Positions 1 to 5,261 of a DNA stretch of 5,261 nucleotides are shown here, in pieces (the stretch's first letter is position 1; each line of letters starts with the position of its first letter). This DNA is from Bacteroidales bacterium GP1 (GTDB taxonomy: Bacteria; Bacteroidota; Bacteroidia; Bacteroidales; Muribaculaceae). Made by a program: the position numbers and the translations under genes. Where the stretch lies: contig DAAI01000003.1 of assembly GCA_001701105.1 (NCBI GenBank), forward strand, positions 48,266 to 53,526, read 5' to 3'. Below the pieces are notes generated by a model that saw only the letters and a list, made by a program, of their open reading frames with translations, searched no databases and had not been told where the DNA came from.

Positions 1-1768
1 CGTCGTGTAGGCGTTTCATGCGGTCGATACGGCTCTGATTGTAGGCATTCGTGGCGGCGTCGCCGGAATTGGCATATGAATTATTATTGCCCAGCCCTTT
101 GACAAGGTCAAATCTGTAGCCATCGACTTTATAGGTGGAGAGCCAGAATTTCACCACATCTTTCCATTGTTCTTCCACCAGAGGATTCCCCTGATTCCAG
201 TCGTTGAGCACGCTGTAGGCGTGCGGGGCCGTCGCGTTGAAGAAGGGATTCGACCCTACGGGGTACATCCGATACCATGGATGTTGCCAGTCGGCCTGAT
301 TGAATACAAGGTCGAGGATCACGGCGATTCCATTGGCATGGCATTCGTCAATAAAGCGCATATATTGCTGAGGGCTGCCATAGGCTTTGTCGGGCGCGAA
401 ATAATAATTGGTGTTGTAGCCCCATGAGATATTACCGTTGAATTCCTGGATGGGGAGGAGTTCTACGGCGTTTACTCCGAGTTCCTTGAGATAGGGTATC
501 TTCTTGAGGGCTTTTGCCAGCGTGCCGTCGGCGTTGTTTTGACCTTCGGTGCCGGTGAAGTCGCGCAACAGGAGTTCATATATGATGAGGTTATCCTTGT
601 CGGGAGCCTTGAAGTTTGTGGTCGTCCAATTGTAATTCAGGAGATTATCGTCGTAATACGCCATTGTGATTTGCGATGAGAGGAATTGTTCGGGATATTT
701 TGGCATATTCGGGTAAACCGATTCGCTGATGTATCGGTCGTACTCCGGATCAAGCACGAGAAGGGCATAGGGGTCGCCGACTTTGGTCTCTCCGTCGATA
801 GTATAGAAATATGAGAAAGGACTTTTAACTACGGATGCCGGCATAGTGATCTTGAAATAACGGAAGGCTTCTCCGTCGATGAGCTTGTCGACATATTCCA
901 TCACTCCCTCCTGGGTGGCGGCGTAATTGTTCCATGAGCCTGAAAGGATGACACTCTTTTTCTGTGGCGCCGCCAGACAGAAGGTATAAGAGCCATCGGC
1001 ATTTTTTGTCACTCCGTTGGCCGGGATGGTCTTGTCGGTGGCTTCCGGGGAATCGTTAACATACAGCACAGAGATATTCTCCTCCATCACGGTCTGACCT
1101 TTGGCGGCCTTGCAATTCACGGTGTATTCGCCGGGAGAGGTGAAGGTATATGTGGCCGTAAGGGATGTGGCGCCCGTGGCATTGCCTATCGCATCTCCGT
1201 TTACGGATATGGTGATGTCGGCTTTTTCTGTGGTGCCGGCTGTAAAGGTCACGGGGCCTGTGGCTGCATTTACGATAGAGCCGGTGAGGGTCGACTGGAA
1301 ACTCAGTTGGAATCCTGCATCGAGCACATCGACAAAGATGTCGCCCTTTGTCTCAGTTTTGCCTTCAAGGGTGCAGTCGGCGTTGCGGAACACGAAGCAG
1401 AGGCGTTTGACTGTCTCGGTGGCCGGAACGCCGTAATATGTGCGGATGTCGCCGATATAGAGCTTCCATAAATTGGGCGAGACGTAAGTAAGCTGGTATT
1501 TGGCGTCGTTGTTGCCCCATGAAGGTGCGTATTTCCATGATTCGGTCTTGCCGTTGTCGGTAAGCACTTCCACGCCTGTATGCGCATAGATGGCATCGCT
1601 TTGCGTAAGCCCGATAAGCCCCTTATTGCCTTGATCGGCGTGGAAATATATCTCCACATTCTCCGAGTTTTCCTGAAGAGGCGATGGGCTTGTGGTCACT
1701 ATCTGCGCGTTAATGCCGGCAACGCCCAGCAATAGGGATGCAAATAAGGAGTAAATGATTTTTTTCAT
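1..1768 (-). CDS. Secreted GH13 alpha-amylase-type glycoside hydrolase, C-terminal part beyond window
   Basis: The frame is open from the ATG at 1768-1766 to the left edge (589 full codons, no stop), so the protein is cut by the window, not broken. It starts with a classic Sec signal peptide: MKK, a hydrophobic core, and a likely cut after INA (residue 21, before Q22). There is no lipobox cysteine, so it should be exported, not a lipoprotein. Residues ~22-150 form a beta-rich N-terminal module seen in Bacteroidales amylases, ~150-236 an Ig-like module (SPGEYTV), and ~240-345 a CBM48/isoamylase-N-like module (SVILSGSWNNY). The GH13 barrel begins near 393 (IIYELLLRDF, WGYN at 449-452). Conserved region I is ILDLVFNQ (D486, N490) and region II is GYRFDLVKG, whose D554 is the expected nucleophile. 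The Glu acid/base and the HD motif would lie outside the window. It should cleave alpha-1,4 or alpha-1,6 glucans such as starch or glycogen; bond specificity cannot be read here. It starts 19 nt after the DUF2027 gene. Confidence 0.93.
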   Translation of the reverse strand, partial: MKKIIYSLFASLLLGVAGINAQIVTTSPSPLQENSENVEIYFHADQGNKGLIGLTQSDAIYAHTGVEVLTDNGKTESWKYAPSWGNNDAKYQLTYVSPNLWKLYIGDIRTYYGVPATETVKRLCFVFRNADCTLEGKTETKGDIFVDVLDAGFQLSFQSTLTGSIVNAATGPVTFTAGTTEKADITISVNGDAIGNATGATSLTATYTFTSPGEYTVNCKAAKGQTVMEENISVLYVNDSPEATDKTIPANGVTKNADGSYTFCLAAPQKKSVILSGSWNNYAATQEGVMEYVDKLIDGEAFRYFKITMPASVVKSPFSYFYTIDGETKVGDPYALLVLDPEYDRYISESVYPNMPKYPEQFLSSQITMAYYDDNLLNYNWTTTNFKAPDKDNLIIYELLLRDFTGTEGQNNADGTLAKALKKIPYLKELGVNAVELLPIQEFNGNISWGYNTNYYFAPDKAYGSPQQYMRFIDECHANGIAVILDLVFNQADWQHPWYRMYPVGSNPFFNATAPHAYSVLNDWNQGNPLVEEQWKDVVKFWLSTYKVDGYRFDLVKGLGNNNSYANSGDAATNAYNQSRIDRMKRLHD

Positions 1769-1787
1769 AGTAGGGAATATTGTTAAC

Positions 1788-2537
1788 TTATTCTTTATAT
1801 TTGCCTTGACGAGGTCGTGGCGCGGAAGCGGGAGATTCAGAGTATAGTCCTACCTCCAGAACCGGGTTGTCGAAATATAATCCGGGTCGGAAGCAATGGA
1901 ATTTGTAGAATTTCGTAAGGTCGAGCTTGCGCGAGGCGTTGATGGGGCTCTTTATCTGGAAAGATTTGTCTTTCTTATATACGATGGACTGAAATACTAT
2001 TCTTTCCAGCTCGGCCAGTTCCGCATGGGCCACTCTCTTCATATCGACAATCTCGTTAGGAGCAGCCTCACCACGGGCAAATTCCTTCCATTCTCCCCCC
2101 GTGGCCGCATGCACGAGCATCTGATAGGATAGGAAATAGTTGGAATCATTCACAAGAGCCACATTGAAATCAGTTTTGTCGAGAATTTTGACATCTTTGG
2201 GCTCGAATGCGAGAATCACGCTCATGGCATCCCCATAATCCGTTTCCTCTATGGGAAAATCGTCGGCAGGAACGGGTTGCGCTGCGTGAGCGGGCTCCGG
2301 GCTTGGCTCCGGGGCATTGCGATGCGAGCCGCGCCCTGCGTCGTAAGCCTGCTGATCGAACATCAGTTTTGCTCCCCCGGTTTTATGACCCGTGGGATTG
2401 ACAACCACAAGATCTGACGCAGCCACCGGCCGCTCGAAGCCGTCGTCGTCGACATACGCTATTTTCCCTTCGACGCGAATCACCGTACCCCCTCCCACTT
2501 CACTTAGATATCTTACTATGTCTCCCGGCTTTACCAT
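1788..2537 (-). CDS. DUF2027 family protein lacking the C-terminal Smr domain
   Basis: This 249-residue protein matches the Bacteroidetes DUF2027 family as I know it. Residues 1-48 (VKPGDIVRYL, GGGTVIRV, VDDDGFERPV) look like a small KOW/MutS2-like beta-barrel. Residues ~50-98 are a low-complexity linker rich in Pro and Ala. Residues ~100-232 are the DUF2027 core (SVILAFEP, VNDSNYFLSYQM, LDLTKFYKFHCFRPGLYFD). It is predicted cytoplasmic, with no signal peptide or membrane segment. Relatives I recall are about 340 residues long and end in an Smr domain with an IHGxG motif. Here the chain stops about 17 residues after the core (PRQGKYKE, then TAA), and no Smr coding remains before the amylase ATG 19 nt on. 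The start at 2537 lies 15 nt after the phoH stop, which suggests cotranscription. Function is unknown; the nucleic-acid role often suggested rests largely on the Smr domain missing here. Confidence 0.85.
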   Translation of the reverse strand: MVKPGDIVRYLSEVGGGTVIRVEGKIAYVDDDGFERPVAASDLVVVNPTGHKTGGAKLMFDQQAYDAGRGSHRNAPEPSPEPAHAAQPVPADDFPIEETDYGDAMSVILAFEPKDVKILDKTDFNVALVNDSNYFLSYQMLVHAATGGEWKEFARGEAAPNEIVDMKRVAHAELAELERIVFQSIVYKKDKSFQIKSPINASRKLDLTKFYKFHCFRPGLYFDNPVLEVGLYSESPASAPRPRQGKYKE

Positions 2538-2552
2538 GACTTTGCTAATTGA

Positions 2553-3539
2553 TTATTCGTTATCTCCGGCCTCTTGCTCTTCAGGATGCTGCTCATAGGC
2601 ATCCACAATGCGCTGCACGAGAGGATGCCGGACTATATCTTTTTTCTGATATTCGATAACTCCGATTCCCTTTACCCCTTTTAGGACATGGAGGGCGTTG
2701 AGCAGACCGGAACGCACGCTGCGCGGGAGGTCGATCTGGGTAACATCGCCCGTGACTACCATCTTGGAATTGATTCCGAGGCGCGTCAGGAACATTTTCA
2801 TCTGATGGACCGTAGTGTTCTGCGCCTCGTCGAGGATTATTATGGCATCGTTAAGGGTACGACCCCGCATGAACGCCAGAGGAGCGATCTGGATGGTGTC
2901 GGAATCCATGTATTCTTTCAACTTCAGCTGGGGCAGCATATCCTCCAGAGCATCGTAGAGGGGTTGGAGATATGGGTCGATTTTATCTTTCATATCGCCG
3001 GGAAGGAATCCGAGCTTCTCTCCTGCTTCCACAGCCGGGCGGCTAAGGATGAGTCGGCGGCATTCCTTATTTTTCAAAGCTCGTACGGCCAGCGCGATGG
3101 CGATGTAGGTCTTACCCGTTCCGGCGGGGCCGAGCGCGAAGGTGAGGTCGTTTTCTGCAAAACTTTTCACCATCCGGGCCTGATTGGCGTTTCGCGGCGA
3201 GATGGGGCGGCCGCTCTGGCCGTAGATTATCACGCCGTCCGACTCGCGTGTGTGAGGCGGCTCGCCTTTTATTATGTCGATGATGTTGTCTTCAGTCAGG
3301 CGGTTATATTTAGTGGCCCAGGCTTCGAGTTCCTTAATCTTTTTCTCAAAATGGAGAGTCTCGCTTTCTTCTCCAGCCACTTTTATCACATTGCCGCGGG
3401 CATTGACGCGCAATTTCGGAAAGAGATTGCGCACCAGCACCATGTTGCTATTGTTCGGCCCGTAGAAAGTCTGCGGGTCGACGTTGTCGATTATGATTGT
3501 TCGTTCATTCATCCGTATAAATTGTTTGGCATCGATCAT
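2553..3539 (-). CDS. phoH: PhoH-family P-loop NTPase
   Basis: A cytoplasmic PhoH-like ATPase of 328 residues, close to the usual ~320. Residues ~14-95 are the N-terminal region with a KH-like segment (ARGNVIKVAGEE). The NTPase domain follows: Walker A GPAGTGKT at 137-144, the family signature SRPAVEAGEKLGFLPGD at 166-182, Walker B LDEAQN at 236-241, and TGDVTQIDLP at 263-272, ending near DIVRHPLVQRIV (301-312). An acidic tail closes the protein (PEEQEAGDNE). All catalytic motifs are intact. Relatives (YbeZ, PhoH2) are tied to RNA and ribosome metabolism, often with the YbeY nuclease; the link to phosphate starvation is historical. The ATG at 3539 overlaps the sufB stop as ATGA, which suggests coupled translation. 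A second in-frame ATG at 3512 (MNERTIII) fits the N terminus of Bacteroidales relatives as I recall them and may be the true start, giving 319 residues. The gene symbol is a family label. Confidence 0.95.
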   Translation of the reverse strand: MIDAKQFIRMNERTIIIDNVDPQTFYGPNNSNMVLVRNLFPKLRVNARGNVIKVAGEESETLHFEKKIKELEAWATKYNRLTEDNIIDIIKGEPPHTRESDGVIIYGQSGRPISPRNANQARMVKSFAENDLTFALGPAGTGKTYIAIALAVRALKNKECRRLILSRPAVEAGEKLGFLPGDMKDKIDPYLQPLYDALEDMLPQLKLKEYMDSDTIQIAPLAFMRGRTLNDAIIILDEAQNTTVHQMKMFLTRLGINSKMVVTGDVTQIDLPRSVRSGLLNALHVLKGVKGIGVIEYQKKDIVRHPLVQRIVDAYEQHPEEQEAGDNE

Positions 3540-4996
3540 CCCACTGAATCGGCGAGCGAAATCTGCAGCAATTTTTGAGCCTCAACGGCAAATTCCATCG
3601 GAAGTTTCTGCATCACGTCGCGCGTATATCCTCCTACGATTAAGGCGATGGCCTCTTCGGTGGGGATTCCGCGCTGCCGGCAGTAGAACAGTTGCTCTTC
3701 GTTGATTTTGGAAGTGGTGGCCTCGTGCTCCACGGTCGATGTGTCGTTTCTCACGTCAATGCGGGGGAATGTATGCGCTCCGCATTTATCGCCCATGAGC
3801 AGCGAATCGCATTGCGTGAAGTTGCGGCAATTATCCGCGTCTTTGGCCACGCGTACCAGCCCCCGGTAGGAATTTTGCGACATTCCCGCCGAAATGCCTT
3901 TGCTTACGATGGTGCTCCGCGTGTTGCGCCCGAGATGAATCATTTTTGTGCCTGTGTCGGCCTGTTGATAATGATTGGTAAAGGCCACGCTGTAAAATTC
4001 ACTTTGCGATTCATCTCCCTTAAGGATCGTGGAGGGATATTTCCAAGTGATGGCGGAGCCGGTCTCTACCTGCGTCCACGAGAGTTTCGACCGGTGCCCA
4101 CGGCATAATCCACGCTTGGTGACAAAGTTATATACGCCTCCTTTGCCTTCTTTGTCGCCGGCATACCAGTTCTGCACCGTGGAATACTTCACCTCCGCAC
4201 GCTCTTCGACGATGATTTCCACTACGGCGGCGTGGAGTTGGTTTTCATCTCGCATCGGAGCCGTGCAGCCCTCAAGGTAGCTTACGTATGAATCATCGTC
4301 AGCCACGAGGAGCGTGCGCTCAAACTGCCCTGTGCCGGAGGCATTGATTCGGAAGTAGGTGCTTAATTCCATCGGGCAGCGAACGCCTTTGGGAATATAC
4401 GCGAAACTGCCGTCGGAGAACACGGCGGAATTGAGCGCGGCATAATAATTGTCGCGGTAAGGCACTACAGTGCCCAGATATTTCTTCACCAGCTCCGGGT
4501 AATCTTTCACGGCCTCAGAAAATGAGCAGAAAATCACGCCTAATTCGGCCAGCTTTTCGCGGTGAGTGGTCTTGACGCTCACGGAGTCGATAACCGCGTC
4601 AACGGCCACGCCGGCCAACCTCTTTTGCTCTTCAAGGCTGATGCCTAACTTATTGAAGGTCTTTACAAGCTCCGGGTCCACTTCATCCATGCTTGATTTA
4701 AGCGGTTTTTTCTTGGGCGCTGCGTAATAGCTGATGGCTTGGAAATCTATCGGCGGAATCTCGAGATGCGCCCATTTTGGCACGGGCAGCGTCTGCCAAT
4801 AGCGGAATGCCTTAAGACGGAAATCAAGCAGCCATTCCGGCTCTTGCTTCATGGCCGAGATATGGCGGATCACATCTTCATTCAGCCCCGGCGGCACAAT
4901 CTCTGTGTCGATGTCGGAAGTGAATCCATATTTATATTCGGAATTGGCGGTCGCCTCAAGCAATTTATCGGGATCGCGTCGTGGGTCTTTTTCCAT
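3536..4996 (-). CDS. sufB: SufB, Fe-S cluster assembly scaffold subunit
   Basis: A full-length SufB of 486 residues (E. coli 495). In the SufBC2D complex it receives persulfide sulfur and assembles Fe-S clusters in the cytoplasm, driven by the SufC ATPase. Residues known to matter in E. coli are all present by my own alignment: R216 and N218 (R226, N228), C244 in LEGCTAP (C254), Q275 and W277 (Q285, W287), K294 (K303), C396 in FTQCDS (C405), and E423-H424-E425 (E432-H433-E434). The C-terminal signature EFAVEAQKLLQI is intact. These features separate it from SufD. The start at 4996 gives MEKDPRRDPDKLLE and is preceded by an A/T-rich stretch typical of Bacteroidetes start regions, with no Shine-Dalgarno site. 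The stop overlaps the phoH ATG as ATGA. Oddly, sufC, sufD and sufS do not follow, although the suf genes are commonly clustered; they must be elsewhere. It is likely transcribed from the promoter at 5175-5205. Confidence 0.98.
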   Translation of the reverse strand: MEKDPRRDPDKLLEATANSEYKYGFTSDIDTEIVPPGLNEDVIRHISAMKQEPEWLLDFRLKAFRYWQTLPVPKWAHLEIPPIDFQAISYYAAPKKKPLKSSMDEVDPELVKTFNKLGISLEEQKRLAGVAVDAVIDSVSVKTTHREKLAELGVIFCSFSEAVKDYPELVKKYLGTVVPYRDNYYAALNSAVFSDGSFAYIPKGVRCPMELSTYFRINASGTGQFERTLLVADDDSYVSYLEGCTAPMRDENQLHAAVVEIIVEERAEVKYSTVQNWYAGDKEGKGGVYNFVTKRGLCRGHRSKLSWTQVETGSAITWKYPSTILKGDESQSEFYSVAFTNHYQQADTGTKMIHLGRNTRSTIVSKGISAGMSQNSYRGLVRVAKDADNCRNFTQCDSLLMGDKCGAHTFPRIDVRNDTSTVEHEATTSKINEEQLFYCRQRGIPTEEAIALIVGGYTRDVMQKLPMEFAVEAQKLLQISLADSVG

Positions 4997-5103
4997 GGAA
5001 TTTTCAATATAAATATAATCGCAGGGTATTGATTCAATGTAGACGTTCCGGCCTCGACCCCGGTTGCAGGATTATCGTGTCGGATAGTGCGGACGCGTGC
5101 TTG

Positions 5104-5136
5104 AAGGCGGCATATTCATCCGGCCGTTTCCGCCTT
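5104..5136 (-). repeat. Inverted repeat in the sufB leader
   Basis: AAGGCGG and CCGCCTT (5104-5110 and 5130-5136) are perfect 7-base inverted arms around a 19-base loop that itself contains the palindromic CCGGCCG-like centre. In the predicted sufB leader RNA this could form a GC-rich hairpin. It is not followed by a U tract on the minus strand, so it does not look like an intrinsic terminator. A regulatory role, or a binding site for a protein dimer, is possible but unproven. Confidence 0.4.
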
Positions 5137-5174
5137 GCATTAATTCAAATTCCCCCACCTTTTATTATATTACG

Positions 5175-5205
5175 CAAAATTACCAAAAAATGTTGAAAGC
5201 ACCAA
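5175..5205 (-). promoter_or_regulatory. Predicted Bacteroidetes-type promoter upstream of sufB
   Basis: On the minus strand, TAATTTTG (5182-5175) is an exact match to the Bacteroidetes -7 consensus TAnnTTTG. A TTG (5205-5203) lies 20 nt upstream, inside the expected 19-21 nt spacing for the -33 element. Transcription should begin near 5168 and run into sufB, leaving an untranslated leader of about 170 nt. It is the best promoter-like match upstream of the four-gene row. Assignment is by motif only. Confidence 0.6.
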
Positions 5206-5261
5206 CCCGCAGTCGCTTCTTGTCTCTTGTTCGCCCACGGCTCTTTCATTTAAGATTAGAC

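Larger units (their letters stand above)
4997..5261. other. Non-coding region upstream of sufB, running off the right edge
   Basis: No gene is convincing on either strand. It holds the predicted promoter (5175-5205), the inverted repeat (5104-5136), and a GC-rich stretch at about 5040-5135 flanked by A/T-rich DNA at 5000-5020 and 5138-5190. Short open frames are present. One of 22 codons on the minus strand (5140-5072, MQGGNGRMNMPPSS...) starts about 28 nt after the predicted transcription start. Another on the plus strand (from 5190, MLKAPTRSRF...) is open to the window edge. Neither resembles a known protein. No tRNA or recognisable riboswitch was seen. Confidence 0.5.

Noticed and set aside
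1303..1659. A 118-codon minus-strand frame, plus a plus-strand frame at 1101-1436
   Set aside because: Both fall inside the amylase gene in other frames; the amylase frame has a signal peptide and GH13 motifs and is open throughout.
1796..1803. A TATATTTG promoter-like match on the plus strand
   Set aside because: No TTG lies at the required 19-21 nt upstream, and it would read antisense into the DUF2027 gene, so it is probably chance.
2688..3578. A 296-codon open frame on the plus strand opposite phoH
   Set aside because: It lies entirely antisense to a PhoH gene with all motifs intact, its product resembles no family I know, and it extends into the sufB end. It is a by-product of phoH codon use.
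3692..4280. Plus-strand frames of 138 and 83 codons opposite sufB
   Set aside because: They are antisense to the most conserved part of SufB, including the catalytic Cys regions, and show no protein family features.
5010..5037. A second promoter candidate next to the sufB ATG (TATATTTA with a TTG 17 nt upstream)
   Set aside because: The final G of the -7 motif is missing, the spacing is too short, and the leader would be only about 7 nt. The A/T-rich stretch is better explained as a Bacteroidetes start region.
5145..5249. A 34-codon minus-strand frame (MKEPWANKRQ...) upstream of sufB
   Set aside because: It spans the predicted promoter, so it would mostly lie upstream of the transcription start, and it resembles no known protein.
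5190..5261. A plus-strand open frame (MLKAPTRSRF...) running off the right edge
   Set aside because: Only 24 codons are visible, there is no plus-strand promoter, and it has no recognisable features; a divergent gene cannot be supported.

Overview
This window looks like chromosomal DNA from a member of Bacteroidetes, most likely order Bacteroidales. A Muribaculaceae-like relative is my guess, because GC is near 50% by eye, but that family placement is inference. Three things support the broader call. The PhoH and SufB proteins are of Bacteroidales type. There is a DUF2027 protein, a family essentially confined to Bacteroidetes. The one good promoter follows the Bacteroidetes TTG / TAnnTTTG pattern, and there are no convincing Shine-Dalgarno sites.

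All four genes lie on the minus strand and are read from right to left. At the right edge (4997-5261) is a non-coding leader with a promoter (5175-5205), then a GC-rich stretch with an inverted repeat and a possible 22-codon upstream reading frame. Next come sufB (4996-3536, Fe-S cluster scaffold), a phoH-family NTPase (3539-2553, overlapping sufB by ATGA), and a DUF2027 protein without its usual C-terminal Smr domain (2537-1788). Last is a secreted GH13 alpha-amylase-type enzyme (from 1768, running off the left edge). Spacings are -4, 15 and 19 nt, with no terminator or convincing internal promoter between the genes, so they could form one transcription unit.

The genes do not form an obvious single pathway. 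SufB builds Fe-S clusters with SufC and SufD, neither of which is in the window. PhoH-family proteins are ATPases linked to RNA and ribosome metabolism. DUF2027 proteins have no settled function; those that carry an Smr domain are suspected of nucleic-acid roles. The amylase acts outside the cytoplasm on alpha-glucans. The most plausible reading is a housekeeping cluster with a polysaccharide-degradation gene placed downstream. I see no transposase, CRISPR array, tRNA, rRNA or defence system. I do not see strong evidence for a new biological system; the points worth checking are the solitary sufB, the Smr-less DUF2027 protein, the housekeeping-amylase junction, and the structured sufB leader.
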